Source: Thinopyrum elongatum (Eukaryota > Streptophyta > Magnoliopsida > Poales > Poaceae). Taken from it: 64,000 nt of DNA. How positions within the stretch are numbered: position 1 is the stretch's first letter; the number at the start of each line of letters is the position of its first letter. The stretch lies in NCBI GenBank assembly GCA_011799875.1, contig CM022299.1, positions 213,844,070 through 213,908,069 on the forward strand, in the 5' to 3' direction. Of this stretch, positions 21,827 through 33,837 are shown one piece after another. Below the pieces are notes generated by a model, which worked only from the letters and a program-made list of their open reading frames with translations, was not told the DNA's origin and made no database searches. Both the position numbers and the translations under genes were made by a program.

Positions 21827-24154
21827 ATGGAAAATAATCCTTTGAGGGGCCTGTTCGGGGTATCTTCACCTCGACCGGTAGAGAAAAGAGTTGCTCCTCA
21901 ACCTACTGCACCTACTGAAAATATTTATTATGAAATTCCTTCGGGTATGATAGAGAAACTGCTAGCTAATCCTTATGCAGGAGACGGAATATTACATCCT
22001 GATATGCATCTAATCTATGTGGATGAAGTTTGTGGATTATTTAAGCTTGCAGGTTTGCCCGAAGATGATGTCAATAAGAAGGTCTTCCCTTTATCTTTGA
22101 AGGGAAAGGCATTGACATGGTATAGGCTATGTGATGATATTGGATCCTGGAACTACAACCGATTGAAATTGGAATTTCATCCGAAGTTTTATCCTATGCA
22201 ATTGGTTCATCATGATCGGAATTATATATATACTTTTTGGCCTCGTGAAGGAGAAAATATCACTCAAGCTTGGGGGAGGCTTAAGTCAATGTTATATTCA
22301 TGCCCCAATCATGAGCTCTCAAGAGAAATTATTATTTAGAATTTTTATGCTCGGCTTTCTCGTAATGATCAATCCATGCTCGATACTTCTTGTACTGGTG
22401 CTTTTATGAAGAAGGATATTGAATTCAAATGGGATTTATTGGAAAGAATTAAATGCAACTCTGAAGATTGGGAACTCGACGAAGGTAAGGAGTTAGGTAT
22501 AAACCTTAAGTTTGATTGTGTTAAATCTTTCATGGATACCGATGCTTTTCGTGATTTTAGCACTAAATATGGACTTGACTCTGAGATAGTAGCTTCTTTC
22601 TATGAATCTTTTGCTACTCATGTTGACCTCCCTAAGGAGAAGTGGTTTAAATATCATCCTCCCATTGAAGTGAAAGTAGTAGAACCTATTAAAGTTGAAG
22701 AAGAAACTATTACATATAATGTTGATCCTATTGTTCCTACTGCTTATATTGAGAAACCACCTTTTCCTGTTAGAATAAAGGATCATGCTAAAGCTTCAGC
22801 TGTGGTTCATAAGAGTTATACTAGAACACGTACACCCTCTGAGCAAATTAGAGTTGAACCTAGTATTGCTTTGGTTAAAGATCTTTTGGTTGATAATATT
22901 GATGGGCATGTTATTTATATTTGTGATGAAGCTGCTAGGATTGCTAAACCCGATATTAAAGATAAACATAGACCCATTGTTGGCATGCCTGTTGTTTCTG
23001 TTAAAATAGGAGATCACGGTTATCATGGCTTATGTGATGTGGGTGCTAGTGTGAGTGCAATTCCTTATACCTTATACCAAGAAATTATGAATGATATTGC
23101 ACCTGCTGAGATAGAAGATATTGATGTTACTATTAAGCTTGCCAATAGAGATACTATATCACCAGTTGGGATTGTTAGAGATGTTGAAGTCTTGTGTGGG
23201 AAAATAAAATACCCTACTGATTTTCTTGTTCTTGGTTCCCCACAAGATGATTTTTGTCCCATTATATTTGGTAGACCTTTCTTGAACACTGTTAATGCTA
23301 AGATAGATTGCGAAAAGGATATTGTTACTGTCGGTTTTGGGGATGTGTCTCATGATTTTAATTTCTCTAAGTTTCGTAGACAACCCCATGATAAAGAATT
23401 GCCTAGTAAGGATGAAATTATTGGTCTTGCTTCTATTGTCGTGCCTCCTACTGATCCTTTAGAACAATATTTGCTAGACCATGAAAATGATATGTTTATG
23501 AATGAAAGAAGGGAAATAGATGAAATATTCTTTAATCAAGGGCCTATTTTGAAACACAATTTGCCTGTTGAAATCCTTGGGGATCCTCCTCCACCCAAGG
23601 GTGATCCCGTGTTTGAGCTTAAACAATTACCTAATACTCTGAAATATGCTTATCTCGATGAAAAGAAGATATATCCTGTTATTATTAGTGCTAACCTTTC
23701 AGAGCATGAAGAAAAGAAATTATTGAAAACTCAGAGGAAGCACCGTGCAGCTATTGGATATACTCTTGATGATCTTAAGGGCATTAGTCCCACTCTATGT
23801 CAGCACAAAATTAATATGGAGCCTGATGCTAAACCAGTTGTTGATCACCAACGAAGGTTGAATCCTAAGATGAAGGAAGTGGTAAAAAATGAAATATTAA
23901 AGCTTCTGGAGGCAGGTATAATTTATCCTATTGCTGATAGTAGATGGGTAAGTCATGTTCATTGTGTCCCTAAGAAGGGAGGTATTACTGTTGTTCCTAA
24001 TGATAAGAATGAATTGATTCCACAAAGAATTGTTACAGGTTATAGAATGGTAATTGATTTTCGCAAATTAAACAAAGCTACTAGAAAAGATCATTACCCT
24101 CTACCTTTTAGTGATCAAATGCTAGAAAGACTATCCAAACATACACATTTTTGA
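21827..24154 (+). pseudogene. Gypsy gag-protease-RT start, with two stops
   Basis: One frame opens with ATG at 21827 (MENNPLRGLFG) and runs to 24154. It is broken by a TAG at 22337-22339 and ended by a TGA at 24152-24154. Gag motifs include 'VFPLSLKGKALTWYRL' and 'ITQAWGRLKSMLYSCPNH'. The aspartic protease core is 'GLCDVGASVSAIP', followed by 'PIIFGRPFLNTVNAKID'. Reverse transcriptase begins near 23870 with 'GYRMVIDFRKLNKATRKDHY'. The TGA replaces a codon in the RT palm, and a one-base deletion follows at about 24163, so the polymerase continues in another frame. These proteins would form the particle, process it and start cDNA synthesis in the cytoplasm. Confidence 0.88.
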
Positions 24155-26562
24155 TTTCTAGATGTTATTCTAGTTTCTCTCAAATACCTATGTCAAAAGA
24201 GGACCAAGAAAAGACCACTTTTACTTGCCCTTTCGGTACTTTTGCTTATAGACGTATGCCTTTTGGTTTATGCAATGCACCTGCTACCTTTCAAAGATGT
24301 ATGACTGCTATATTCTCTGACTTTTGTGAAAAGATTGTTGAGGTTTTCATGGATGATTTCTCCATTTACGGAACTTCTTTTGATGATTGCTTAAGCAACC
24401 TTGATCGAGTTTTGCAGAGATGTGAAGAAACTAATCTTGTTTTGAATTGGGAGAAGTGCCACTTTATGATTAATGAAGGTATTGTCTTGGGGCATAAAAT
24501 TTCTAAAAGAGGTATTGAAGTTGATAAAGCTAAATTAGATGCTATTGAAAAGATGTCGTGTCCTAAAGATATCAAAGGTATAAGAAGTTTCTTTGGTCAT
24601 GCTGGTTTCTATAGGAGGTTTATTAAAAACTTCTCTAAAATTTCTAGGCCTCTCACTAATCTGTTGCAAAAAGATGTTCCTTTTGTTTTTTATGATGATT
24701 GTGTAGAAGCATTTGAAATACTTAAGAAAGCCTTGATTTCTGCACCTATTGTTCAACCACCTGATTGGAATTTACCCTTTGAAATTATGTGTGATGCTAG
24801 TGATTATGCTGTTGGTGCTGTTCTAGGGCAAAGTGTTGATAAGAAATTAAATGTTATCCATTATGCTAGTAAAACTCTAGACAGTGCCCAGAGAAATTAT
24901 GCTACTACTGAAAAAGAATTTTTAGCAGTTGTATTTGCTTGTGATAAGTTCAGATCTTATATTGTTGATTCCAAAGTAACTGTTCACACTGATCATGCTG
25001 CTATTAAATATCTTATGGAAAAGAAAGATGCTAAGCCTAGACTTATTAGATGGGTTCTCTTGCTACAAGAATTTGATTTGCACATTATTGATAGGAAGGG
25101 AGTTGGGAACCCTGTTGCAGACAACTTGTCTAGGTTAGAAAATGTTCTTGATGACCCACTACCTATTGATGAAAGTTTTCCTGATGAGCAATTAGCTATC
25201 ATAAATGCTTCTCGTAATACTCCATGGTATGCTGATTATGCTAATTACATTGTTGCTAAATTTATACCACCTAGTTTCACATACCAGCAAAAGAAAAAGT
25301 TTTTCTATGATTTAGGACATTACTTTCGGGATGACCCACACATTTATAAAGAAGGAGTAGATGGTGTTATTAGATGTTGTGTACCTGAGCATGAACAGGA
25401 ACAGATCCTACGCAAGTGCCACTCCGAGTCTTACGGAGGACACCACGCTGGAGATAGAACTGCACATAAGGTATTGCAATCTGGTTTTTATTGGCCTACT
25501 CTCTTCAAGGACGCTCGTAAGTTTGTCTTGTCTTGTGATGAATGCCAGAGAATAGGCAATATTAGTAGACGTCAGGAAATGCCTATGAATTATTCACTTG
25601 TTATTGAACCATTTGATGTTTGGGGCTTTGATTATATGGGACCTTTTCCTTCCTCTAATGGGTATACTCATATTTTAGTTGCTGTTGATTACGTTACTAA
25701 GTGGGTAGAAGCTATTCCAACTAGTAGTGTTGATCATAACACTTTTATTAAGATGCTTAAAGAAGTTATTTTTCCGAGGTTTGGAGTCCCTAGATATTTA
25801 ATGACTGATGGTGGTTCACATTTTATTCATGGTGCTTTCCATAAAATGCTTGCTAAATATGATGTTAACCATAGAATTGCTTCTCCATATCATCCTCAGT
25901 CTAGTGGTCAAGTAGAATTGAGCAATAGAGAGATTAAATTGATTTTGCAAAAGACTGTTAATAGATCTAGAAAGAATTGGTCTAAGAAACTTGATGATGC
26001 ATTATGGGCTTATAGAACTGCTTATAAAAACCCTATGGGTATGTCTCCGTATAAAATGGTTTATGGAAAAGCATGTCACTTACCTCTTGAACTAGAACAT
26101 AAAGCTTATTGGGCTATTAAAGAGCTCAACTATGATTTCAAACTTGCCGGTGAGAAGAGGTTATTTGACATTAGCTCGCTTGATGAATGGAGAACCCAAG
26201 CCTATGAGAATGCCAAGTTGTTTAAAGAAAAAGTTAAAAGATGGCATGACAAGAGGATACAAAAGCGTGAGTTTAATGTAGGTGATCATGTTTTGCTATA
26301 CAATTCTCATTTAAGATTTTTTGCAGGAAAACTTCTCTCTGAATGGGAAGGTCCTTACATTATCGAGGAGGTCTATCGTTCTGGTGCCATCAAGATCAAC
26401 AACGCTGGAGGCACAAATCCGAAGGTGGTAAACGGTCAAAGAATCAAGCATTATATCTCAGGTACTCCCATAAATGTTGAGACCAATATTATTAATACCA
26501 TAACACCGGAAGAGTACATAAGGGATACTTTCCAGAACGTTTCAGACTCCGAAAAGGAATAG
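24151..26562 (+). CDS. Gypsy RT (rest), RNase H and integrase
   Basis: An 803-codon open frame continues the polymerase after the frameshift. The RT has '[18 protein letters not shown]' and the active-site FMDD at about residues 66-69. RNase H follows ('[15 protein letters not shown]', '[14 protein letters not shown]', '[12 protein letters not shown]'). The integrase zinc region (H-H-C-C, ending CDECQRIG) lies near residues 425-470. The catalytic core follows with '[19 protein letters not shown]', 'LMTDGGSHF' and '[15 protein letters not shown]', the D, D and E. A C-terminal region '[20 protein letters not shown]' resembles the integrase tail that contacts DNA. The stop at 26560 follows an acidic end. 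The first few codons are out-of-frame leader created by the upstream lesions. Confidence 0.9.
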   Translation: MISRCYSSFSQIPMSKEDQEKTTFTCPFGTFAYRRMPFGLCNAPATFQRCMTAIFSDFCEKIVEVFMDDFSIYGTSFDDCLSNLDRVLQRCEETNLVLNWEKCHFMINEGIVLGHKISKRGIEVDKAKLDAIEKMSCPKDIKGIRSFFGHAGFYRRFIKNFSKISRPLTNLLQKDVPFVFYDDCVEAFEILKKALISAPIVQPPDWNLPFEIMCDASDYAVGAVLGQSVDKKLNVIHYASKTLDSAQRNYATTEKEFLAVVFACDKFRSYIVDSKVTVHTDHAAIKYLMEKKDAKPRLIRWVLLLQEFDLHIIDRKGVGNPVADNLSRLENVLDDPLPIDESFPDEQLAIINASRNTPWYADYANYIVAKFIPPSFTYQQKKKFFYDLGHYFRDDPHIYKEGVDGVIRCCVPEHEQEQILRKCHSESYGGHHAGDRTAHKVLQSGFYWPTLFKDARKFVLSCDECQRIGNISRRQEMPMNYSLVIEPFDVWGFDYMGPFPSSNGYTHILVAVDYVTKWVEAIPTSSVDHNTFIKMLKEVIFPRFGVPRYLMTDGGSHFIHGAFHKMLAKYDVNHRIASPYHPQSSGQVELSNREIKLILQKTVNRSRKNWSKKLDDALWAYRTAYKNPMGMSPYKMVYGKACHLPLELEHKAYWAIKELNYDFKLAGEKRLFDISSLDEWRTQAYENAKLFKEKVKRWHDKRIQKREFNVGDHVLLYNSHLRFFAGKLLSEWEGPYIIEEVYRSGAIKINNAGGTNPKVVNGQRIKHYISGTPINVETNIINTITPEEYIRDTFQNVSDSEKE

Positions 26563-26668
26563 GTATGTGGTACGGTAAGTAAACCGACTCCAAAACGTTT
26601 CCAATGATAATTTTTCTCTGTTTTGGAATATTTAAAAAATTAGGAGAATTAAAAGTAGTCCGAAAGAT

Positions 26669-26820
26669 GCACGAGGAGACCACAAGGGTGGAGGGCGCGC
26701 CCTACCCCCTGGGCGCGCCCCCCCTGCCTTGTGGCCACCTCGTGTGCCCTCCGAACTCCGTTTTCTTGCACAATACTTCTTTTGGTTGGTAAAAATTCAT
26801 TATATAATCTCTCGAAGATT
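26669..26820 (+). promoter_or_regulatory. Internal promoter-like cassette: GC hairpin plus TATA-like box
   Basis: After the polymerase stop there is a GC-rich inverted repeat. Its arms lie around ccacaagggtggagggcgcgcc (26680-26702) and gggcgcgcc...ccttgtggccacctcgtg (26711-26743). About 55 bases later comes cattatataatctctcg (26799-26815), a plausible TATA box. An ATG-opened ORF starts at 26893. The hairpin is close to the one in the element's LTRs at 20467-20545 and 29240-29325. This suggests an internal promoter or subgenomic leader for the 3' ORF (inference). Confidence 0.5.
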
Positions 26821-26892
26821 TTGACCACCGTACCACGACAAAATCCTCTTTTCTTGTTTCGAGCAGTTTTTTCTGACAGATCTAGATCACCA

Positions 26893-27412
26893 TGACGTCT
26901 CCAAGCGCCCCCAAGGACAAGTTTTTCGAGAAGGTCATCAACCCCTACCTTGCGAAGGTGCTGCGACACCATCAAGCCATTGAGATGCGTGAGGGGGTGC
27001 TGCACATCCGCGATGTTGAGGGGCCGAAGAAGACCGGAAGCGTGGAGACAAGACTCGAAGCAATGGAGTAGCAAGTTTTCAAGTGCCAAGGGATGGTGGA
27101 ACGTGGACTCAACACCAATCACATGATGATCACGGAGTTCACAACAATCACAAGCTGGATGCCAAGAACATCGCGGAGGCCATCTTCAAGCTTCATGAGA
27201 AAATCGAGCATCTCCAAGCCCAGATCTATGACCTGCAAAACCAAAACTGTGAGTATGAATACAGATTTAAGAGGATGAGTTTGGCTGCATATTTGAGGAT
27301 CCCAGAGACTCGTTCATCTTTCTATGATGGTGAGCCTATGCCTTGGAAGATGGATGACAAGCCTACTACATCAACAACTCCATCATCACCACCGCCGAAG
27401 AAAGAGACGTAA
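26893..27412 (+). pseudogene. 3' ORF of the Athila-like Gypsy, coiled-coil type, broken
   Basis: The ORF starts at ATG 26893 (MTSPSAPKDKFFEKVINPYL) and meets a TAG at 27069-27071. A +1 change near 27083-27120 then leads into the frame that ends at 27412. The second half has a heptad-rich segment, 'NIAEAIFKLHEKIEHLQAQI' continuing YDLQNQN, likely a coiled coil, and ends in a threonine/serine/proline tail. The first part is charged and helical. Athila elements often carry a third ORF here that is called env-like. This one has no membrane segment or signal peptide, so that label does not fit. Function unknown. Confidence 0.55.
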
Positions 27413-28963
27413 ATACATGGGTATGGGCACTCCCCTTGGCAACTGCCAAGCTTGGGGGAGGTGCCCCGGTATCGTATCACCATCACATCTTTATCTTTAT
27501 CGCTTTTTCTTAGTTCGATCCTTTTGGTTATATCTTGATCTAGTAGAATAAAGTTTTAGTATGATCTAGCTTTGAGTTTTGTTTCGAGATCTATCTATGT
27601 AATTGAGTCCGTGAGTTATATATAATAAAGAGTAGTTTTGAGTTGAGGGATTTGCTTCCTTGCTATGTTCTTGAGGGAATTAAATAAAAGAAAGGAATAA
27701 AAAGAAATAAAAAGATCATAAATTGATTTTATGGAGAGTAATGACTTCACATATAAAGAGTATGATGAATAAAAGTTGTTGAGAGTTGACAAACATAGTT
27801 TTGGTCATTGTTGCAATTAATAGGAAATAATAAAGAAAGAGAGGCTTCACATATAAATATACTATCTTGGACATCCTTTGTAATTGTGAGCACTCATTAA
27901 AATATGACATGCTAAAAAGTTGTTGTTGGACAAGGAAGACAACATAATGAGTTACGTTTGCTTATATCTGAATAGAAGTTATATTGTCATGGACCCTCCA
28001 ACATGTTGAGCTTGCCTTTCCCTCTCATGCTAGCTAAATTCTTTGCACCAAGTAGAGATACTACTTGTGCTTCCAAACATCCCTTAAACCAGTTTTGCCA
28101 TGAGAGTCCACCATACCTACCTATGGATTGAGTAAGATCCTTCAAGTAAGTTGTCATCGGTGCAAGCAATAAAAATTGCTCTCTAAATATGTATGATCTA
28201 TTAGTGTGAAGAAAATAAGCTTTATACAAACTTGTGATATGGAAGAAATACAAGCGACAGACTGCATAAGAAAGTTCTTTATCACAAGTGGCAATTTAAA
28301 GTGACGTCCTTTTGCATTAAGATTTTGTGCATCCAACCATAAAATCGCATGACAACCTCTGCTTCCCTCTGCGAAGGGCATATCTTCTACTTTTATCTTC
28401 TACCCTTATACAAGAGTCGTGGTGATCTTCACCATTCCTTTTTACACTTTTTCTTTTGGCAAGCACTATGTGTTGGAGAGATCCAGATATATATATCCAC
28501 CCGGATGTAGGTTATCATAAAGTATTATTGTTGACATTACCCTTGAGGTAAAAGGTTGGGAGGCGAAACTATAAGCCCCTATCTTTCTCTATGTCCGATT
28601 GAAGCTATGAACTCATAAGTATCACATGAGTGTTAGAAATTGTGAAAGACTATATGATAGTTGAGTATGTGGACTTGCTGAAAAGATCTTGAATTGGCTC
28701 TTTCCGATGTTATGATAAATTGCAATTGCTTCAATGACTGAGATCATAGTTTGTTAGTTTTCAATGAAGTTTCTGATTTATACTCTACCTTGTGAATGAA
28801 TTGTTACTCTAGCATAAGAAATTATATGACAATATATGTAGCTGTCCTAAAGATGATCATGATGCCCTCATGTCCGTATTTTATTTTATCGACACCTCTA
28901 TCTCTAAACATGTGGACAAATTTTTTCGATTTCGGCTTTCGCTTGAGGATAAGCGAGGTCTAA
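27413..28963 (+). other. Non-coding 3' region of the Gypsy
   Basis: About 1.55 kb of AT-rich sequence lies between the 3' ORF and the polypurine tract. It begins with an 'aagcttgggggaggtgcccc' copy of the polypurine-like motif at 27449-27468. I recognised no ORF or domain. Confidence 0.6.
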
Positions 28964-28975
28964 GCTTGGGGGAGT
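28964..28975 (+). other. Polypurine tract of the Athila-like Gypsy
   Basis: A purine-rich agcttgggggag stretch lies directly upstream of the 3' LTR, the expected plus-strand primer. Its match to the tract of the 5351-14342 element supports common ancestry. Confidence 0.8.
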
Positions 28976-30499
28976 TGATACGTCCATTTTGCATCATGCT
29001 TTTATATTGATATTTATCGCATTATGGGCTATTATTACACATTATATCACAATACTTATGCCTTTTCTCTCTTATTTTATAAGGTTTACATGAAGAGGGA
29101 GAATGCCGGCAGCTGAAATTCTAGACTGGAAAAGGAGCAAATATTAGAGACCTATTCTGCATAACTCCAAAAGTCCTGAAACTTCACGAAGAATTATTTT
29201 GGAATATATAAATAATATTGGGCGAAGAAAGCACCAGAGGGGGGCCACCAGCCATCCACAAGGGTGGGGGGCACGCCCTACCCCCCTAGGCGTGCCCCCC
29301 TGCCTTGTGGGCCACCTGGTAGGCCCCCGATGCCCATCTTCTGCTATATGGTGTGTTTTGACCTGGAAAAAAATAGAAGGAAGGTTTCGTGACGAAGCGC
29401 CACCGTCTCGAGGCAGAACTTGGGCAAAACCAATCTAGGGCTCTGGCGGAGCTGTTCTGCCGGGGAAACTTCCCTTCCGGAGGGGGAAATCGAAGCCATC
29501 GTCATCACCAACGATCCTCTCATCGAGAGGGGGTCAATCTTCATCAACATCTTCACCAGCACCATCTCCTCTCAAACCCTAATTCATCTCTTGTATCCGA
29601 TCTTTGTCTCAAAACCTCAGATTGGTACCTGTGGGTTGCTAGTAGTATTGATTCCTCCTTGTAGTTGATGCTAGTTGGTTTATTTGGTGGAAGATCATAT
29701 GTTCAGATCCTTAATAATATTTAATACTCCTCTGATTATGAACATGAATATGCTTTGTGAGTAGTTACGTTTGTTCCTGAGGACATGGGAGAAGTCTTGT
29801 TATAAGTAATCATGTGAATTTGGTGTTCGTTCGATATTTTGATGAGATGTATGTTGTCTTTCCTCTAGTGGTGTTACGTGAACGTCGACTACATGACACT
29901 TTACCATGATTTGGGCCTAGGGGAAGGCATTGGGAAGTAATAAGTAGATGATGGGTTGCTAGAGTGATAGAAGCTTAAACCCTAGTTTCTGTGTTGCTTC
30001 GTAAGGGGCTGATTTGGATCCATATGTTTCATGCTATGGTTAGATTTATCTTAATTCTTCTTTCGTAGTTGCGGATGCTTGCGAGAGGGGTTAATCATAA
30101 GTGGGAGGCTTATCCAAGGAATGGCAGTACCCAAGCACCGGTCCACCCACATATCAAATTATCAAAGTAACGAACGTGAATCATATGAGCATGATGAAAA
30201 CTAACTTGACAACAATTCCCATGTGTCCTCGAGAGCGCTTTGCTTTATATAAGAGTTCGTCCAGGCTTGTCCTTTGCTACAAAAAGAATTGGGCCACCTT
30301 GCTGCACCTTAGTTACTTTTGTTACTTGTTACTCGTTATGAATTATCTTATGACACAACTATCTATTACCGATAATTTCAGTGCTTGCAGAGAATACCTT
30401 GCTGAAAACCGCTTGTCATTTCTTTCTGCTCCTCGTTGGGTTCGACACTCTTACTTATCGGAAGGACTATGATAGATCCCCTATACTTGTGGGTCATCA
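28976..30499 (+). repeat. 3' LTR of the Athila-like Gypsy
   Basis: The 1524-base LTR is the partner of 20200-21721. It starts TGATACGTCCATTTTGC, ends GTGGGTCATCA, and is directly followed by gagcc at 30500-30504. Confidence 0.93.
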
Positions 30500-30649
30500 G
30501 AGCCCAATCTACTGTGATCATGTGGGTGACAGGGGCAGGGGCGCGGCACACGGGTAGTCCTAGGGAATCGTGTCTGTTTCGTAGCCGATCGTAGACAGTT
30601 GCTGCGTCTGACTCGTCTGCTATTTATAAATTAGGCCACAAAACATGGG

Positions 30650-32950
30650 AAAGGGTCAGAACACGAACACACTTGCATGTGGACCAAATATATGTATGAA
30701 AAGGGTGGTTTGATGTTCAAATACCCAATGCACAACTTTGATGTGGCACCTGTCGCACAAAGCGCACGTTATTATTGCTAGCCCCCCTCCCCCCCAAACA
30801 CACACACTTCGTGTTGCCGGGAGGGGAATCCTAGCTATGAACACATGCCCCCAAATGGCTAGGTCTGACATCTCACCGTACCATAACACAAAACCGAAAG
30901 AAGTACATCAACCCCCCTCCCCCCTTTGCTTCCGATCAAATATGGACCGTGTGCGGGCCCACAGATGTGTTCTTCTGGCGTTAGATGGGTGACACCACAT
31001 ACCAACCACACCTGCGGGTGGCCCGATGTGTGTGTGTGTGTGTGTGTGTGCGTGCGTGCATGTGTGTGTGTGTCTGTGTGTGTGTGTGTGAAAATGATGT
31101 GCTATGATATTTAAATAACCAAATCACAAATTTGATGTGGCACATGTGCATCGCAAATTAACCGGGCATCCCCAACCCCACGGAGGTTCATCTAGTACGA
31201 AGTAGTACTGCCCCCCCCCCCCCCACACACACACACTTTGAGTCGGTGGGAGGGGGCATCTCACCAAGGCGTATTGTAAGACTGACCAAGAAGAATCACC
31301 ACCTTGGTTGTATAACCTCTCTTGTTTGTTGGGTCAAAGTCATGCATTGACGTTCCACACACGGCCCCACAAAATAGGCTAGCTTGTCGCCGATAACCAT
31401 GTGAGGGAGTGCCTGAAGACAACCACTGCGTGCATGTGGCCCAAACATATGTATGAAGTGTCATGCGGTGTTTGAATATACCCAATGCACAACTTTGATT
31501 CATGTGTATGCGAGCCCTGAAACTTAGGTCTCGAATCTCACCATGATCGACGTACGACTATACGGTAACGCGAACCAAGAGAAGAAGAATCCAGCCTGGT
31601 AACCTCTCTCGCGTTGTTGGTCGAAGTGATGGAGACGTCCACATGGGCCCACGAATATATAGGCCGTCGATGATAACCAAGTGAGGGAAAGTGCCCAAAG
31701 ACAACCACTGCATGTATGTGCCCCAAACATATGTATGGACATGCGTGATGCATGCATATATGTTTGAATACCAAAAGCACAACATTTTGATGTGGTGCAT
31801 GCATGCGTCGAAAAACGCACAGTCCCCACACAGATCTGGTTCATGATGCGTCGCGTGCTCCATCCCTCCCCCCCCCCCACCACTTCGACCCGGTGGGAGG
31901 GATTCGTGCGTACACGTGCGCGTGAAGTATAGTTGCATGTATCGAACCGTATAAGAAGAACCAAAATTTAATCCCCTCCTAATTATAAGTCAAATTAACC
32001 TCTATCGCTGTAGGTCGAAGTGATTGACCAAGCGGGCACACAGAGATGGACGAAGCATGTCGCCGATAACCCCGTGAGTGAGTGCTAGAGGGCAACCGCC
32101 ATCGCTTGCTTGTGGGCCAAACACATATGTATGGAGATGTGTGGTTGTGATGTTTGAATACCTAATATATATGAAGAACTTTGATGTGGCACCTGCCTCG
32201 GAAACCTTTAAGTCCCCCACACACGAACCGAGGTTCATGACACGTAGTATATATATGTTGCCCCCTCCCCTCTTTGCCGCGTAATATATACTCCTACGTA
32301 CGTACCAAAACACAACCTGAAAATAATCATCCTTGTTCGTCAAATTACCTTTCTCGTTGTGTCATATATTAGATGGACGACGACCTCGCGGGCCCATGGA
32401 GGGAAGAGTCACAGGAGAATGAGTGATAACCATCATCTGCACGTGGCCCAATGTGTTGGTGATGTTTTTAACACCCAATATGCACAACTTCTTTGCGGCA
32501 CCTGCCTCAAAAACCTAAAAGTCCCCACACGGAGCGAGATCGATTCATGACATATGTGTAGTATATATGTGCTGCCCAGCCCCCTCCTCCCCTCTTCGAT
32601 GTGTACTATATACTCCTACCACAACACAACCCAAAAAGAAACCTCCTTGCTGGGTCAAAGTGATGGAGGACAACCTTGCGGGCCCATGGATGGAAGCATC
32701 GCACGCGAGTGAGTGTCCCATATGATGCGTAGTATTGCCCCCGGCCACCCTCTTCAACGCGTACTATATATATATACTCCTACCGTACGTATAACAAAAA
32801 CCAAAAAATGACCATCCTTGTTGGTCAAATTAACCTCTCTCATCGCATGTCATAGTGCTGGACGGCAACCTCGCGGGCCCACGCGAGTGAGTGTCCTAGG
32901 ACCACCACGTGCATGTGGCCCAACGATGCATGTCAAACTTTTTCTGCAGC
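30650..32950. repeat. Degenerate tandem repeat, unit about 300-400 bases
   Basis: A composite unit recurs at least five times: 'gcatgtggcccaaacatatgtatg', then 'caatgcacaactttgatgtgg', then a C-rich run with cacacaca, then 'tactcctaccgtacgt'-type sequence, then 'ttggtcaaattaacctctctc'. The aactttgatgtgg anchors lie at about 30735, 31130, 31492, 31790 and 32178, with a weaker copy near 32488. Spacing varies from about 300 to 395 because of indels. The units are inside the transposon, between the Gypsy and the F-box pseudogene. ORFs in them are not conserved between units. Confidence 0.65.
31027..31090 (+). repeat. (TG)n microsatellite
   Basis: A run of tgtgtg with a few cgtg, catg and tctg interruptions lies inside the degenerate tandem repeat. 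Shorter C-run plus (ca)n stretches lie at 31210-31238 and 30781-30807. Confidence 0.85.
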
Positions 32951-33589
32951 GAACATGCGACCAAAGGAGTTTAGTGTTGAAAATTGAAAAAAAATAGATA
33001 ACATCTATTCATTTTTTATACATTGATTGATTTCCCAGGGATTTAAATGTGCAAAATCAAATTTGATCTACATGAGACCCGTGATAGTGTACGAAAATGG
33101 ATTGCAAAATCATATGTGTACGTGTCCCTGGGTGCATGTTTAGTCCCCATGCAAGAAATTTCTAACATCTAGAATCTTGATTTTAAAATCCAATAAATCC
33201 AAAACTAAGTTGAAATTCATGAAACTTATCGTGGTGTCATATGGACACCAATAGACTATGATATTTTTTTTCAAATTTGAGACAAGTTTTGATATAATCT
33301 TCTTACATACAGGAAATTATAAATAATTATCAACCAATATCACAAACGAACTCTTTATTCGAACCGTGGGTGTTAGACCAACAATGTAAGTGTCGTGCTT
33401 CGGTTAAGCAATAAAGCGACAGAATTAATCATCAAAAAGGAAAAATCAATATAATACGTGCCACGCACGTGTCCCGTGTGCCGTACGAGCATGCGTGTGT
33501 TGACGAGACGCATGCTAGCAGGCAGACCGGGAGGCCGAGGCATGCGCGTGTTCGCTACGCACTCACCGTGCTCGGCGTGCTAGTAGCTG
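32951..33589. other. Transposon interior, nothing recognised
   Basis: AT-rich sequence to about 33450 is followed by a GC-rich rise towards the duplicated promoter-like segment. I see no ORF, motif or repeat of note in it. Confidence 0.5.
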
Positions 33590-33829
33590 TGTGAAATGAC
33601 GGTAGGCGTGCCAGCAGTCTGCCGCGCAGGCTCACCGGGAGGCGAGCCAGCCCTTTGACCGCCGCCCACCTTGCTCCCGCTGCTCCATATTAAGGGCGCG
33701 CCCGCCTCACTCCGTGAAATGATGGTATAGGAATGCCAGAAGTCCGCAGCGCAGGCTCACCGGGAAGCGAGACAGCCTTTAACCGCCGCCCACCTCGCTC
33801 CCACTGGTCTGTATTAATGGCGCGCCCGA
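33590..33829 (+). promoter_or_regulatory. Direct duplication of a promoter-like segment
   Basis: Two copies of about 115 bases, 33590-33703 and 33714-33829, share 'gtgaaatga(c/t)ggta', 'gcgcaggctcaccggga', 'gccgcccacc' and a TATA-like catattaagggcgcgcccg or gtattaatggcgcgcccg. They lie 325-560 bases upstream of the F-box ATG. The core promoter of the F-box gene appears to have been duplicated in tandem. Confidence 0.55.
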
Positions 33830-33837
33830 GCGGCCGC

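Larger units (their letters stand above)
20200..30499 (+). mobile_element. Athila-like Gypsy retrotransposon, nearly intact
   Basis: This 10.3-kb plus-strand element has LTRs at 20200-21721 and 28976-30499 and the TSD gagcc (20195-20199, 30500-30504). Order is 5' LTR, tRNA-Asp-type primer site, gag, protease, RT, RNase H, integrase, promoter-like hairpin, 3' ORF, polypurine tract, 3' LTR. RT before integrase gives Gypsy. The gag type and the long 3' region with an extra ORF fit the Athila lineage. The coding region is disabled only by two in-frame stops and one small frameshift, plus lesions in the 3' ORF. The LTRs differ at roughly 4% in about 330 bases compared by eye. The element is younger than the transposon it sits in. 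Confidence 0.93.

Noticed and set aside
31524..31964. ORFs in the degenerate tandem array
   Set aside because: They are in different frames in each unit and have no conserved motif.
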